In this document: positions 27,534 through 38,521 of the stretch, piece by piece | How positions within the stretch are numbered: the first letter of the stretch is position 1 | Layout: each line of letters begins with the position of its first letter | From: an uncultured Prevotellaceae bacterium | GTDB taxonomy: Bacteria > Bacteroidota > Bacteroidia > Bacteroidales > Muribaculaceae | Assembly: GCA_900318255.1 (NCBI GenBank) | Contig: ONJX01000016.1 | Location: forward strand, 17,073 to 81,072 | Direction: 5' to 3' | Length of the DNA: 64,000 bases | Program-made: the position numbers and the translations under genes | Notes under the pieces: model-generated | Told to the model about the DNA's origin: nothing | The model's database searches: none | What the model saw: only the letters and a program-made list of their open reading frames with translations

Positions 27534-29579
27534 TTATAACAAATCTACCGAGCGCTTGAGGAAGTTGTTGAGGGCTTCGCCTTTAAGGAGTCCATTGCCC
27601 AGCAGGGCGATGTCGATGAGCTGCTTAACGGTGTCTTGACCAGCAGCATAGTTGGAGACGATTTCCTCTTTCTTGCCACGCAGCTCTTGGGCTTTGTCTT
27701 CGTTTTTCTTGAGGTCGTCTTTCTTGTCCTCGGGCACGCCCTTGTTGTCCTTGTCGAGGTCGCGAATGGCCTTGATCACGGCATTGGTAGCGGCGAGCTC
27801 GTCGTCGATGGGCTTAATCTCATCCTTCAGTGCTGCAACAGCATCGTCAACAACACGCTTTATGAGCTTGTGGTTAGTGTTTAGAGTGAAGTTATAGGCA
27901 TCGGGGAACTCGCCATAGAAGCTCATTCCTGGCTGGAACACTGCCATGTCCTTCATGCGGCGCATGTATTCGCTCTGTGTGATTACCACGGGCTGTGCGT
28001 CGGGCGACATGGCGGCATAGGTCACCATGAACTCGCTCTTCTCGATGGCGGGAATCTGCGACTTGAAAAGTGTGGTGGCAATTTCGCGCTCCTCGGTGGT
28101 GAACTCGGCATCTTTGGCATCGGTCTTGCGCACCAGGTTATCAACCACGTCGCTATCAACACGCACAAAGCGCGACTTCTCGTTCATCTGCTCCAGCAGT
28201 CCCACGAACGGGATGTCGAGCTGGCCATCCATTAACAGCACGTCATAGCCCTTGTCCTGAGCCGCCTTGATGTAGGTGTATTGTGCCATTTTGTCGGTGG
28301 CATAGAGGTAGATGAGGTTGTCGTCTTTGTCGGTTTGGTTACCCTTGATGACGTCTTTGTATTCGTCGATCTTGAAGTATTTGCCGTCGGTGTTCTGTAG
28401 CAAGGCAAACTTGGCGGCAGCATCTTTAAACTTCTCGTCGCTGAGCATACCATACTCGATGAATATCTTGATGTCATTCCATTTTTGCTCAAATGCCTTG
28501 GCATCGTTCTTGGCAATCTCCTCGAGGCGGCTTGCTACCTTCTTGGTGATGTAAGAAGAAATCTTCTTCACGTTGCGGTCGGCTTGCAGGTAAGAGCGAG
28601 ACACGTTGAGTGGGATATCGGGGCTGTCGATAACGCCTTGCAGCAGCATCATGAACTCAGGCACCACGCCCTCCACGCTATCGGTAACAAACACTTGGTT
28701 GCAATAGAGTTGGATGCGGTCTTTGCGGATGTCGAGGTTGTTCTTGATTTTTGGGAAATAGAGGATTCCTGTGAGAGTGAAAGGATAATCCACATTGAGG
28801 TGAATCCAGAACAATGGGTCGTCTTGTGCTGGCTGGATGGCGTGGTAGAACTTGATGTAGTCCTCATCCTTGAGGTCGGTGGGCTTGCGGGTCCACAATG
28901 GCTCGATGTCGTTGATTATTTTATCCTTGTCGGTATCGACATACTTGCCGTCTTTCCATTCTTGCTCCTTGCCAAAGACCACTGGCACGGGCAAAAACTT
29001 GCAGTACTTGTTGAGCAGTGTGCTGATGCGTGACTGCTCGAGGTACTCCTTCTCATCGTCGTCGATATAGAGCACAATGACGGTGCCCCGCTCGGCTTTC
29101 TCACACTCAGTCATCTCAAACTCTGGCGAGCCGTCACAGCTCCAAAGCACAGGTTTTGCGCCTTCCTCCCACGAGAGTGTGTGGATTTCCACCTTCTTGG
29201 CAACCATGAATGCTGAGTAGAAACCCAGGCCAAAATGACCTATGATGGCGTTGGCGTTGTCTTTATATTTATTGAGGAAGTCTTCGGCCCCCGAGAAGGC
29301 AATTTGATTGATGTATTTGTCAACATCCTGCTCGGTCATGCCAATGCCGTGGTCGCTCACGGTGAGTGTGCCGGCTTCTTTGTCGATGGTCACGCTCACT
29401 TTCAAACTGTCGGTGTCGCCTTTGAAATCGCCCGCCGCAGCAAGGGTTTTGAGTTTTTGTGTCGCATCTACTGCGTTAGAGACCAGCTCACGCAAGAAAA
29501 TCTCGTGATCGCTGTAGAGAAATTGTTTGATAACGGGGAAAATGTTAGTTGTTGTTACCCCAATTGAACCTTTTGCCAT
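27534..29579 (-). CDS. htpG: Molecular chaperone HtpG (Hsp90)
   Basis: A 681-residue bacterial Hsp90. The GHKL ATPase motifs are present: LRELVSNAVDATQ (Glu and Asn of motif I), VSDHGIGMT (DxGxG) and GHFGLGFYSAFMV. The middle domain includes LNVSRSYLQ. It is a cytosolic dimer that remodels client proteins. It lies downstream of clpC on the same strand, separated by 145 bases of repeat-like sequence, and has its own terminator. Confidence 0.96.
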   Translation of the reverse strand: MAKGSIGVTTTNIFPVIKQFLYSDHEIFLRELVSNAVDATQKLKTLAAAGDFKGDTDSLKVSVTIDKEAGTLTVSDHGIGMTEQDVDKYINQIAFSGAEDFLNKYKDNANAIIGHFGLGFYSAFMVAKKVEIHTLSWEEGAKPVLWSCDGSPEFEMTECEKAERGTVIVLYIDDDEKEYLEQSRISTLLNKYCKFLPVPVVFGKEQEWKDGKYVDTDKDKIINDIEPLWTRKPTDLKDEDYIKFYHAIQPAQDDPLFWIHLNVDYPFTLTGILYFPKIKNNLDIRKDRIQLYCNQVFVTDSVEGVVPEFMMLLQGVIDSPDIPLNVSRSYLQADRNVKKISSYITKKVASRLEEIAKNDAKAFEQKWNDIKIFIEYGMLSDEKFKDAAAKFALLQNTDGKYFKIDEYKDVIKGNQTDKDDNLIYLYATDKMAQYTYIKAAQDKGYDVLLMDGQLDIPFVGLLEQMNEKSRFVRVDSDVVDNLVRKTDAKDAEFTTEEREIATTLFKSQIPAIEKSEFMVTYAAMSPDAQPVVITQSEYMRRMKDMAVFQPGMSFYGEFPDAYNFTLNTNHKLIKRVVDDAVAALKDEIKPIDDELAATNAVIKAIRDLDKDNKGVPEDKKDDLKKNEDKAQELRGKKEEIVSNYAAGQDTVKQLIDIALLGNGLLKGEALNNFLKRSVDLL

Positions 29580-29666
29580 AGTGTATATATAATTTAGTTT
29601 TTATTTTTAGTAAACAAGCTGACAAGCAACCGAGCCGACAAGGCAATTGCAGCCGTCGCAGCCATC

Positions 29667-29729
29667 GGACAAGGCTGCCTTGTCCCTACTTAACCCTTTA
29701 CACTTTACACTTAACACTTATAATTTATT
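29667..29729. repeat. Palindrome plus heptad tract after clpC
   Basis: GGACAAGGC, T, GCCTTGTCC (29667-29685) is a near-perfect palindrome. It is followed by six 7-base units from 29688 to 29729 (ACTTAAC, CCTTTAC, ACTTTAC, ACTTAAC, ACTTATA, ATTTATT), which reach into the stop codon of clpC. Confidence 0.75.
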
Positions 29730-31878
29730 CCTTATCGATTGAGGCGACTATCTCTCCATCCTTCACGTCGATGGTAATGGTTGCGCCTGTGGTGTTCTCG
29801 TTGGCGAGAAGCAGGTCGCTCATGGGATCCTCGATGTGGGTTTGGATGGCACGCTTGAGCGGTCGTGCGCCAAATTGCACGTCAAAGCCCTTGTCGGCGA
29901 CAAAATTCTTGGCATCTTCAGTTACTACCAGCTCGTTGCCCATTTCATGCACGCGATTGTAGAACATATCAAGCTCGATGTCAATGATTTTGAGAATATC
30001 ATCTTTGTTGAGGCTCGAGAATGTGATGATGTCATCAACACGATTAAGGAACTCGGGGGAGAATGAGCGGTTCAGTGCCTTGCGTATCACGGCATCGGAG
30101 CGCTCCTTGGTGAGTTCTTGAGTGTTGAAACCCACTCCAGCACCAAAGTCCTTCAACTCGCGGGTGCCAATGTTGGAAGTCATAATAATTATGGTGTTCT
30201 TGAAATCCACCTTGCGGCCCAGGCTGTCGGTGAGTTCGCCTTCATCAAGCACTTGCAGTAGCATGTTGAACACATCGGGGTGAGCTTTCTCAATCTCGTC
30301 GAGCAACACCACCGAGTAGGGGTGACGGCGCACTTTCTCGGTAAGCTGTCCACCTTCTTCATAACCCACATATCCTGGAGGCGCTCCCACGAGCCTCGAC
30401 ACGTTGAACTTCTCCATATATTCGCTCATGTCGATGCGGATGAGTGCATCGGGACTGTCGAAAAGGAACTCATTTAGGCATTTGGCAAGCAACGTCTTGC
30501 CCACACCTGTTGGCCCCAAGAACATAAACGAGCCAATGGGTCGATGCGGGTCTCTCAGCCCCAAGCGGTTGCGACGAATGGCCTTAGAGATTTTCTCAAT
30601 AGCCTCGTCTTGTCCTATTACTTTAGACTTCAGCTCATTGGTCATGCCCAGCAACCTGATGCCTTCGCTGGCTGCGATGCGCTTGGTGGGCACTCCGGTC
30701 ATCATGGCAACGACTTGCGCGATGTGCTCTTCGTCAACGGTTTCACGATTCTTGGCGAGCTCGGCTTCCCATTGTTGCCTCACGTCTTCAAATTTCATCT
30801 TGAGCTTTTCTTGCTGGTCGCGATAGCGTGCTGCGCTCTCAAAATTTTGTGCCTGCACCGCTTTCAGCTTATTGGCTTGCGCCTCAGCAATCTGAGCCTC
30901 CAAGTCTTCAATCTCTTTAGGTGGCACAATCTTCGAGATGCGAACTCTAGAGCCAGCCTCGTCGAGGACATCGATGGCCTTGTCGGGGAAGGCGCGGTCG
31001 CTCACATAGCGGTTGGTAAGCGTCACGCAGGCCTTTATGGCTTCGGGCGTATAAATCACCCCATGATGCTTCTCATACACTTCCTTGATATTGTTGAGGA
31101 TTTCCAATGTCTCCTCGGGCGTGGAAGCATCCACCAGCACTTTCTGGAAACGGCGCTCAAGAGCTCCGTCCTTCTCGATGTTCTTGCGATACTCATCGAG
31201 AGTGGTGGCGCCTATGCACTGCAGTTCACCTCGTGCCAGAGCTGGCTTGAGAAGATTGGCGGCATCCATCGAGCCGCTGGCATTGCCGGCTCCCACTATG
31301 GTGTGAATCTCGTCGATAAAAAGTATGACGTCATCGTTGCCCGACGCTTCATCGATGATAGCCTTGATGCGCTCCTCAAACTGTCCACGATATTTAGTGC
31401 CAGCCACAACCGATGCCATGTCGAGCACCACGATGCGCTTGTCCATGAGGTTGTGCGGCACTTTGCGCTCCACGATGCGCTGGGCCAGTCCTTCTACAAT
31501 CGCTGACTTGCCCACTCCTGGCTCGCCAATGAGCACCGGGTTGTTCTTCTTGCGCCTGCTCAAGATTTGTGCTAGGCGTTCTATCTCTCGCTCACGTCCC
31601 ACAACAGGGTCAAGGTCGCCATTGGCAGCCTGCCTGGTGATGTCCTTGCCATACTTGTTAATAGTGGGTGTCGCATTGTCATTTTTTGTGACATTTCGTC
31701 GCTGTGTGGTTTTCTCTCCACCTGCGGCAGAGACATTGCTCGAGGACATATCGTCATCGAGGTCTTCATCTTCCTCATCGCTAGTGAAATCTACGCCATC
31801 AACAATGGGAGAAGTGTAATTATCAATAAGAGCTATTAACTGCTCATCACTTAGTATATTAATTTCTTGTTTTACCAT
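29725..31878 (-). CDS. clpC: ClpC-type AAA+ ATPase lacking the Clp N-domain
   Basis: A 717-residue Hsp100 ATPase with two AAA+ modules: Walker A at about 118-125 (GEPGVGKS) and in [12 protein letters not shown]. It has a ClpC-type middle region with a UVR-like stretch. A VGF tripeptide in the position of the ClpP-docking loop (GAGVGFNTQ) suggests partnership with ClpP. Typical ClpC has about 840 residues, starting with a double Clp N-domain of about 145. Here that is replaced by about 70 acidic, disorder-like residues. Only about 190 bases separate its start from the divergent wecB promoter region, so the missing domain is not encoded upstream. Confidence 0.9.
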   Translation of the reverse strand: MVKQEINILSDEQLIALIDNYTSPIVDGVDFTSDEEDEDLDDDMSSSNVSAAGGEKTTQRRNVTKNDNATPTINKYGKDITRQAANGDLDPVVGREREIERLAQILSRRKKNNPVLIGEPGVGKSAIVEGLAQRIVERKVPHNLMDKRIVVLDMASVVAGTKYRGQFEERIKAIIDEASGNDDVILFIDEIHTIVGAGNASGSMDAANLLKPALARGELQCIGATTLDEYRKNIEKDGALERRFQKVLVDASTPEETLEILNNIKEVYEKHHGVIYTPEAIKACVTLTNRYVSDRAFPDKAIDVLDEAGSRVRISKIVPPKEIEDLEAQIAEAQANKLKAVQAQNFESAARYRDQQEKLKMKFEDVRQQWEAELAKNRETVDEEHIAQVVAMMTGVPTKRIAASEGIRLLGMTNELKSKVIGQDEAIEKISKAIRRNRLGLRDPHRPIGSFMFLGPTGVGKTLLAKCLNEFLFDSPDALIRIDMSEYMEKFNVSRLVGAPPGYVGYEEGGQLTEKVRRHPYSVVLLDEIEKAHPDVFNMLLQVLDEGELTDSLGRKVDFKNTIIIMTSNIGTRELKDFGAGVGFNTQELTKERSDAVIRKALNRSFSPEFLNRVDDIITFSSLNKDDILKIIDIELDMFYNRVHEMGNELVVTEDAKNFVADKGFDVQFGARPLKRAIQTHIEDPMSDLLLANENTTGATITIDVKDGEIVASIDKE

Positions 31879-32067
31879 TTAAAAAAATATTATTAGGACC
31901 AGTAGCCCAAAATTTCATTTATTAATAACTGCAATTTTCGTGCCAAGGTGTGGATCATTTAACGACAATTATCGACATTATTTCGTCTCATCTTTATTAT
32001 GGACAAGTCATTTTAGGTAAATTAGGCTGCACCTTGGAAGCAAAAATAAAAAAACTTCGTTTTTCAT

Positions 32068-32098
32068 TTTGTGTTTCCCTCGGTTTGCACTAATTTTG
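32068..32098 (+). promoter_or_regulatory. wecB promoter
   Basis: TTTG at 32068-32071, a 19-base spacer, and TAATTTTG at 32091-32098, 32 bases before the ATG. It is nearly identical, spacer included, to the promoter at 1852-1882. Confidence 0.75.
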
Positions 32099-32130
32099 CA
32101 CAACAATTAAAAAACTGCTACTATAAAAAT

Positions 32131-33300
32131 ATGAGAAAAAAAATAATGCTTGTGTTTGGCACTCGCCCTGAGGCCATTAAGATGGCTCCGCTGGTGAAGT
32201 GCTTGCAGCACCGCCACGAAGAGTTTGAGGCAATAGTTTGTGTTACAGGTCAGCATCGTGAGATGCTCGATCAAGTTCTAAAAATATTTGACATTACTCC
32301 TGCTTATGACCTAAACATCATGAAAGCGGGTCAAGACCTGTATGACGTGACGTCGAGGGTGTTGCTGGGCATGCGTGATGTGCTAAAAACTGTGAACCCC
32401 GACATCGTCCTTGTTCATGGCGACACCACTACTAGCACAGCATCGGCACTTGCAGCTTTCTATCAGCAGATACCAGTAGGTCATGTGGAGGCCGGGTTGC
32501 GCACTCACAACATCTACAGTCCGTGGCCCGAGGAGATGAACCGCCAGATTACTGGTCGCATCGCAACGCTAAACTTTGCCCCGACACCGCTGAGCCGGCA
32601 AAATCTGCTAGACGAGGGAGTCGCCAGCGATCACATTTTTGTCACTGGCAACACGGTGATTGATGCCTTGCACATTGTCGTTGACAAGATAAAATGCAAC
32701 AGTGAGTTGAACGAGACTCTGTCAGCAAATCTAGCGCGGCAAGGCTATGACGTGAGCCGCCTCGACAATGGACGCAAGCTAGTGCTGATCACCGGTCATC
32801 GCCGCGAGAACTTTGGCGATGGTTTCCTCAACATCTGCAATGCCATCAAGCACCTTAGCGAGAAATATCGCGAGGTGGATTTCGTGTATCCCATGCACCT
32901 GAATCCCAATGTGCGCAGACCCATTCACAAGATATTTGGTGAGAATTTAGAAAACCTGGGCAACCTGTTCTTCATAGAGCCGCTGGAGTATCTCGACTTT
33001 GTGTTCCTGATGGAGAAATCTAACATAGTGCTCACCGACAGTGGTGGCATCCAGGAAGAGGCTCCAGGTCTGGGCAAACCGGTGCTGGTGATGCGCGACA
33101 CCACCGAGCGCCCCGAAGCGCTCGACGCAGGCACAGTAAAGCTCGTGGGTACCGACTACAACAAAATTGTCGATAACGTGTCGCTGCTGCTTGACGATGA
33201 GAAGGAATACACCATTATGAGTCGAGCCAACAATCCTTATGGCGACGGCAAAGCTTGCCCACGCATCGCCGATGCTTTATTGAAAACAAATTTTAAATAA
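32131..33300 (+). CDS. wecB: UDP-N-acetylglucosamine 2-epimerase
   Basis: An enzyme of 389 residues that converts UDP-GlcNAc to UDP-ManNAc for surface-polysaccharide synthesis. Family signatures are [14 protein letters not shown] at the start, [33 protein letters not shown] and the C-terminal [10 protein letters not shown]. The ATG at 32131 is used rather than an in-frame GTG at 32071 that falls inside the promoter. galE follows 12 bases later. Confidence 0.95.
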   Translation: MRKKIMLVFGTRPEAIKMAPLVKCLQHRHEEFEAIVCVTGQHREMLDQVLKIFDITPAYDLNIMKAGQDLYDVTSRVLLGMRDVLKTVNPDIVLVHGDTTTSTASALAAFYQQIPVGHVEAGLRTHNIYSPWPEEMNRQITGRIATLNFAPTPLSRQNLLDEGVASDHIFVTGNTVIDALHIVVDKIKCNSELNETLSANLARQGYDVSRLDNGRKLVLITGHRRENFGDGFLNICNAIKHLSEKYREVDFVYPMHLNPNVRRPIHKIFGENLENLGNLFFIEPLEYLDFVFLMEKSNIVLTDSGGIQEEAPGLGKPVLVMRDTTERPEALDAGTVKLVGTDYNKIVDNVSLLLDDEKEYTIMSRANNPYGDGKACPRIADALLKTNFK

Positions 33301-33312
33301 TAAGAACTCACA

Positions 33313-34347
33313 ATGAAAGGTAAAATATTAGTGGCTGGTGGAATGGGCTTCATAGGCTCTCACACCACAGTAGAATTGCAGAATGCAGGATATGAGGTTG
33401 TTATCATCGACAATCTCTCTAATAGCAATATCGACGTGCTCGATGGCATTGAGAAAATCACAGGCATCAGACCAATATTTGTAGAAGGTGACTGCACCGA
33501 CATCAACGTTCTTCGCAAGATGTTTAGCGAGAACCCAGGCATCAATGGCATCATCGACTTTGCCGCAAGCAAGGCAGTAGGGGAGTCGGTACAGAAGCCC
33601 ATTATGTATTATCGCAACAATCTGAACATTTTGCTCAACCTGCTGGAACTCATGCCAGAGTATGGTGTTAAGGGCTTTGTGTTCTCGTCGTCATGCACCG
33701 TCTATGGCGAGCCCGACCATAACCCCATCACCGAGGATGCTCCTACCAAGAAAGCCACTTCGCCCTACGGTGCCACCAAGCAGGTGAGCGAGGATATTAT
33801 CGCCGATGTTATAAAGAGTGGCAGTCCCATTAAGGCCGTGCTGCTGCGCTACTTCAACCCCATTGGTGCGCATCCCAGCGCAGAGATAGGGGAGTTACCT
33901 AACGGCGTGCCAGCCAACCTGGTTCCATACCTCACTCAAACTGCCATAGGTGTGCGCAAGGAACTTAGTATCTTTGGCGACGACTACGACACCCCCGACG
34001 GCTCGTGCATACGCGATTTCATCAATGTTGTTGACCTGGCAAAAGCCCACGTTAAAGCCCTTGAACGAATGCTAGAGGACAAGAGCGACGAAGCCCTGGA
34101 GGTGTTCAACATTGGCACTGGCGAGGGTGCATCGGTACTGCAACTGCTGGCGGCATTTGAGAAAGCTACTGGCGTGAAGGTGCCTCACAAGATTGTGGGT
34201 AGGCGTGAAGGCGATATCGTGAAAATATGGGCCGACCCAAAGAAGGCCAATGAGGTGCTTGGCTGGAAAGCGCAAGAAACCCTTGAAGACACCATGCTTA
34301 GTGCCTGGCGATGGCAACAGAAATTAAGAGAAAAAGGAATTATGTGA
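33313..34347 (+). CDS. galE: UDP-glucose 4-epimerase
   Basis: A 344-residue extended short-chain dehydrogenase that interconverts UDP-Glc and UDP-Gal (or the N-acetyl forms). The NAD-binding GGMGFIGSHT is at the start, with SSSCTVYG in the middle. The catalytic Tyr-Lys pair lies in SPYGATK, and RYFNPIGAH is typical of GalE. It forms an operon with wecB, so both supply nucleotide sugars. Confidence 0.95.
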   Translation: MKGKILVAGGMGFIGSHTTVELQNAGYEVVIIDNLSNSNIDVLDGIEKITGIRPIFVEGDCTDINVLRKMFSENPGINGIIDFAASKAVGESVQKPIMYYRNNLNILLNLLELMPEYGVKGFVFSSSCTVYGEPDHNPITEDAPTKKATSPYGATKQVSEDIIADVIKSGSPIKAVLLRYFNPIGAHPSAEIGELPNGVPANLVPYLTQTAIGVRKELSIFGDDYDTPDGSCIRDFINVVDLAKAHVKALERMLEDKSDEALEVFNIGTGEGASVLQLLAAFEKATGVKVPHKIVGRREGDIVKIWADPKKANEVLGWKAQETLEDTMLSAWRWQQKLREKGIM

Positions 34348-34420
34348 TGTCTTGATTTTTATAATTCTAGTTAGTTGATTCCTTTTTTCCACTTTAATCA
34401 CTTTAACCCATTTTAGATTA

Positions 34421-36208
34421 GTGAAAAATATAAGAAACTTTTGTATAATAGCTCATATCGACCATGGCAAGAGCACTCTTGCCGACCGACTGCTGGAATT
34501 TACCAAGACAGTGGGAGCCAAGGAGATGCAAAATCAAGTTCTTGACGATATGGACTTGGAGCGCGAGCGTGGCATCACCATCAAGAGTCATGCCATCCAA
34601 ATGGATTATGCCCAAAATGGCGAGAACTATACCCTAAACCTCATCGACACCCCAGGACACGTCGATTTTTCCTATGAGGTGTCGCGCTCGATAGCAGCGT
34701 GCGAGGGCGCATTGCTCGTGGTGGATGCCACTCAAGGTGTGCAGGCTCAGACTATCAGCAACCTCTACATGGCTATTGACAATGGTCTTGAGATTATCCC
34801 TGTGATAAACAAAATAGACATGGAGAGTGCCCATCCCGATGAGGTGGAAGACGAGATTGTTGATTTGCTGGGATGCGATGCTCAAGATATAATAAGAGTG
34901 AGCGCACGCACCGGCGAGGGCGTGCCAAAAGTGCTTGAAGCCATAGTTGAACGCATACCTGCTCCTGATGGCGACCCTGATGCTCCACTGCAAGCACTGA
35001 TTTTTGACTCGGTGTTTAACCCCTTCCGTGGCATCATCGTTTATTTCAAGATTGAAAACGGTAGCATCCACAAGGGCGATTTGGTGAAGTTTGTAAACAC
35101 CGGTAAGCAATATAATGCCGACGAGATTGGTGTGCTCAAGCTACAGATGGCACCGCGCCAGGTGCTCAACACTGGCACTGTGGGCTACATCATTTCGGGC
35201 ATCAAAACGTCGGCCGAGGTGCGTGTGGGTGATACCATCACTCACGTTGAAACACCATGCGAGAAGGCTATCGAAGGCTTTCAAGAGGTGAAACCTATGG
35301 TCTTTGCTGGTGTGTATCCTATCGACCCTGAAGATTTTGAGAACCTGCGCAGCTCGCTCGAGAAACTACAGCTCAATGACGCATCGTTGACATTCACCCC
35401 CGAGTCGTCGGTGGCGCTGGGGTTTGGCTTCCGTTGCGGTTTCCTTGGGCTGCTGCACATGGAGATAGTGCAGGAGCGACTGAGCCGCGAGTTTAACATG
35501 GAGGTTATCACTACTGTGCCCAATGTTTCTTATAAGGTATATGACAAGAAAGGCGAGATGACCGAGGTTCACAACCCGGCAGGCCTTCCCGACCCAACAC
35601 TCATTGAGCATATAGAAGAACCATATATCCGTGCCTCTATTATCACTCAGAGTGAGTTTATGGGGCCCATCATCACCCTGTGCCTGGGAAAGAGGGGAGA
35701 GCTGGTAAAGCAAGACTATATCTCGGGAAATCGCATGGAGCTGACGTTTGACATTCCTCTGGGAGAGATTGTCATCGACTTCTACGACAAGCTCAAGAGC
35801 ATCTCTAAAGGGTATGCTTCGTTTGACTACTATATCAGTGAGTTTCGCGACTCAAAGCTCATCAAGATGGACATTCTGCTCAATGGCCAACCTGTGGATG
35901 CGTTGAGCTCGTTAATACATGTAGATAATGCGGTGTCGCTAGGACGACGCATGTGCGAGAAACTCAAAGAGCTCATCCCGCGCCAGCAGTATGACATCGC
36001 CATCCAGGCTGCCATAGGCGCTAAAATCATCGCTCGCGAGACGGTAAAGCAGGTGCGCAAAGATGTTACTGCCAAGTGCTATGGCGGTGATGTGAGCCGC
36101 AAGCGCAAGCTCCTCGAGAAACAGAAAGCAGGCAAGAAGCGCATGAAACAGATAGGCACTGTGCAAGTGCCACAAAAAGCATTTCTTGCAGTTCTAAAAC
36201 TTGACTAA
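34421..36208 (+). CDS. lepA: Elongation factor 4 (LepA)
   Basis: A 595-residue ribosomal GTPase. The G1 motif [10 protein letters not shown] is near residue 12, with G3 DTPGHVDF and G4 NKID. The LepA-specific C-terminal region includes [18 protein letters not shown]. The start is a GTG at 34421, which gives the expected [15 protein letters not shown]. Length matches the family. It lies 73 bases after galE and ends at a hairpin. Confidence 0.96.
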   Translation: MKNIRNFCIIAHIDHGKSTLADRLLEFTKTVGAKEMQNQVLDDMDLERERGITIKSHAIQMDYAQNGENYTLNLIDTPGHVDFSYEVSRSIAACEGALLVVDATQGVQAQTISNLYMAIDNGLEIIPVINKIDMESAHPDEVEDEIVDLLGCDAQDIIRVSARTGEGVPKVLEAIVERIPAPDGDPDAPLQALIFDSVFNPFRGIIVYFKIENGSIHKGDLVKFVNTGKQYNADEIGVLKLQMAPRQVLNTGTVGYIISGIKTSAEVRVGDTITHVETPCEKAIEGFQEVKPMVFAGVYPIDPEDFENLRSSLEKLQLNDASLTFTPESSVALGFGFRCGFLGLLHMEIVQERLSREFNMEVITTVPNVSYKVYDKKGEMTEVHNPAGLPDPTLIEHIEEPYIRASIITQSEFMGPIITLCLGKRGELVKQDYISGNRMELTFDIPLGEIVIDFYDKLKSISKGYASFDYYISEFRDSKLIKMDILLNGQPVDALSSLIHVDNAVSLGRRMCEKLKELIPRQQYDIAIQAAIGAKIIARETVKQVRKDVTAKCYGGDVSRKRKLLEKQKAGKKRMKQIGTVQVPQKAFLAVLKLD

Positions 36209-36218
36209 TCAAAACAAA

Positions 36219-36256
36219 AAAGTAGGGGACCTCTACATGAAGTTCTCTACTTTCTT
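36219..36256 (+). terminator. lepA terminator-like hairpin
   Basis: AAAGTAG at the left arm pairs with CTACTTT at the right, and the stem is extended by G-U pairs. The U-tract is poor. The rest of 36257-36395 shows nothing further. Confidence 0.55.
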
Positions 36257-36395
36257 GTATTATGTATGTACCATTAATCAGCGTTAAGCTGTTCTTCTCC
36301 ATCAGTGTCATTTTTTCTTGCACTTGCACACATGAGAGTGTTTTTCAGACTTTTTTACACAAATCAATAATAACATTTCAAAAACACACTTAATT

Positions 36396-37727
36396 ATGAG
36401 AAAGTTTTTATCTCTGGTTCTTGTTGCTGCTCTACTGAGTGCTTGCAGCACCGTGAAGAACCAACCTGTTTCGAATTACCAGTTACCAAAGACCGAGGAT
36501 GTGGTGATGTATCAGATTAACCCACGCGTGTTTGCTCCTAACAAGTCGCTAAAAGCCGTGGAGCAGCGTGTTGAGGCCATCCATGACCTGGGTGCCAACG
36601 TGATGTGGGTGATGCCCATTTACCCGATAGGCAAGGTTAAGAGCAAGAATTCTCCCTATTCTATCAGCGATTATAAGAAGGTGAACCCAGAGTTTGGCAC
36701 CATAGCCGACATGAAGTCGCTTGTCAAGACCTGTCATGCCAATGGCATGTCGATAATCCTCGACTGGGTGGCTAACCACACCGCCTGGGACAATGTGTGG
36801 ATGAAGAACCACAAAGACTGGTACACCCAAGATGCCGATGGCAATGTGATATATCCTCCTGGCACCGACTGGACCGATGTGGCCGACCTCAACTACGACA
36901 ACCCCGAGATGCGCGCCGCGATGATCGATGCCATGAAGTTCTGGGTAACAGAAGTAGGCATTGACGGTTTCCGTTGTGATGTTGCTGACCAGGTGCCTGC
37001 TGACTTTTGGAAAGACGCAATCAGTCAACTTCGTCAAGCTGCTGGCGGTCGCAGGATACTGATGCTTGCCGAGGGTGCTAACCCCGACAATTTCACCGTT
37101 GGCGGCTTCGACATGAACTATGCCTGGGGCTTTATGGGAGCCTTGGACCGCGTCTTTGTCAAGGGCAACAAGGCCAGCGACCTCATCGACTGTGACAAGA
37201 AGGAATATGGCGAGATACCTAAGGGAAAAATCAAGCTGCGTTTCACCACCAATCATGATGAAGCAACCAAATACTCCACCGTTCAGCAGTTTGGCAGTGT
37301 GGATGGTGCGTTGGCAGCCTTCGTCGCCACCACGTTCCTGCATGGCGGCATGCTCGTCTATGGCTCGCAAGAGGTGGCCTATCCCGAGAAAATCAACTTC
37401 TTCAACTATGTGCCGGTCGATTGGAACAGCAATCCCGAGGTGCTCTCCACCTACAAGAAGCTGATTGCTATCTACAAGGCCAATCCTGCAATAAGCAAAG
37501 GTGACTTGGTGACTTATCCCGACGACAATGTGCTTGCCTTTGAGAAGACCGATTACGTTAATGACTTCCTCGTGCTCGTGAATGTGCGCAATAGCAAGCA
37601 GACTTTCAAGAATATCCCGAGGCAGTGGCAGAACACCACCCTTACCGACATGATGACAGGAAGAACCATCAAGCTTGGCAAGGATGCAGAACTCACACCA
37701 TTCCAGTACATGATTCTGAAAAAGTAA
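36396..37727 (+). CDS. GH13 alpha-amylase-family lipoprotein
   Basis: A 443-residue glycoside hydrolase with a lipobox (LLSAC, Cys17), so probably membrane-anchored. The (beta/alpha)8 active-site residues are all present: nucleophile Asp195 (GFRCDVAD), acid/base Glu226 (LMLAEGA) and Asp288 (TTNHDEA). Also present is the LDWVANHTA region I motif. It is likely to act on alpha-glucans. It stands alone here, with no susCD pair beside it, and carries its own terminator. Confidence 0.9.
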   Translation: MRKFLSLVLVAALLSACSTVKNQPVSNYQLPKTEDVVMYQINPRVFAPNKSLKAVEQRVEAIHDLGANVMWVMPIYPIGKVKSKNSPYSISDYKKVNPEFGTIADMKSLVKTCHANGMSIILDWVANHTAWDNVWMKNHKDWYTQDADGNVIYPPGTDWTDVADLNYDNPEMRAAMIDAMKFWVTEVGIDGFRCDVADQVPADFWKDAISQLRQAAGGRRILMLAEGANPDNFTVGGFDMNYAWGFMGALDRVFVKGNKASDLIDCDKKEYGEIPKGKIKLRFTTNHDEATKYSTVQQFGSVDGALAAFVATTFLHGGMLVYGSQEVAYPEKINFFNYVPVDWNSNPEVLSTYKKLIAIYKANPAISKGDLVTYPDDNVLAFEKTDYVNDFLVLVNVRNSKQTFKNIPRQWQNTTLTDMMTGRTIKLGKDAELTPFQYMILKK

Positions 37728-37742
37728 TGTGGAATAATAAGT

Positions 37743-37784
37743 AAAATAAGCAGGTGTGTCGCAACTGACACACCTGTTTTATTT
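37743..37784 (+). terminator. Terminator after the amylase gene
   Basis: A 10-bp perfect stem CAGGTGTGTC/GACACACCTG is flanked by A-rich and T-rich extensions and followed by a T run. Both orientations look functional, and it faces the convergent nitroreductase gene. Confidence 0.85.
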
Positions 37785-37841
37785 TTTATTAAAGGAGGGA
37801 AAGAGTGGCTAAAATGCCATTATAATGAGCTTAAGCATTGA

Positions 37842-38516
37842 TTAAGCCCACTCGAAATTCTCTGCACCTGCGCCTATTTCGAAGTGATATTTCACAATGC
37901 CTAGGTCAACTTTGGCGTAAGGTCCCAATCCAGCCTTAACACTCACCTTGTTGCCTTCGTGCAGAGTAAACTTGAATTTCTGCTGGTTGATGGCAGTTGG
38001 GGCGAGTAGGGCACATTCTACCCCCTTTTTATACCATTGCGGAGCGGTTCTTACATCACTAGTGCTCACTTTGTGGGGAGACTTAGTCTTGTGATTGACA
38101 CCTTGAGTGGCTCCGTAACCTAAAGAGATGACGCACACCAGTTTTTCACCGTCATCGATGCTCAGCACGCTAGAGATTTTCTTATAGGAGAGTCCCACCC
38201 AGCATGTGTTGAGGCCCAACCTCTGCGCCTCAAGCACTAGCATCTCGCCATAGTAACCCACAGTCTCGTCGAGTAAATCACTTTTCTTGCCAATCATGGC
38301 AAAATAGCAGGTCACACCACTGAACTTGCCATATCGCGCCAGCAAGCTCTCACCAAAAGAACGTGGCTCGCCGGTGATGAGCTGGATGTGCAGCCCGCTT
38401 TGCGCATTACATTCAGCTACAAGCAGTTGCAGGTGCTCAATCTTTTCGACCTCTATTTCTTTATTAATGTAGTGACGCACCGAATGGCGTGCGGCTATAG
38501 CTTCAACTAAGTTCAT
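37842..38516 (-). CDS. Nitroreductase-family protein
   Basis: A 224-residue FMN-dependent nitroreductase-like protein. The N-terminal AIAARHSVRHY is the family's flavin-phosphate-binding start, and the GEMLVLEAQRLGLNTCWVG segment is also typical. The substrate is unknown. It starts 5 bases after the acetyltransferase gene, so the two form an operon. Confidence 0.85.
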   Translation of the reverse strand: MNLVEAIAARHSVRHYINKEIEVEKIEHLQLLVAECNAQSGLHIQLITGEPRSFGESLLARYGKFSGVTCYFAMIGKKSDLLDETVGYYGEMLVLEAQRLGLNTCWVGLSYKKISSVLSIDDGEKLVCVISLGYGATQGVNHKTKSPHKVSTSDVRTAPQWYKKGVECALLAPTAINQQKFKFTLHEGNKVSVKAGLGPYAKVDLGIVKYHFEIGAGAENFEWA

Positions 38517-38521
38517 TATGT

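Noticed and set aside
30544..31506. Open frame of 320 codons opposite clpC
   Set aside because: It lies wholly within the complement of the conserved AAA+ modules and has no plausible start region or domain.
32071..32130. Upstream GTG start giving wecB 20 extra residues
   Set aside because: The extension overlaps the promoter and the residues are not like the WecB N-terminus.
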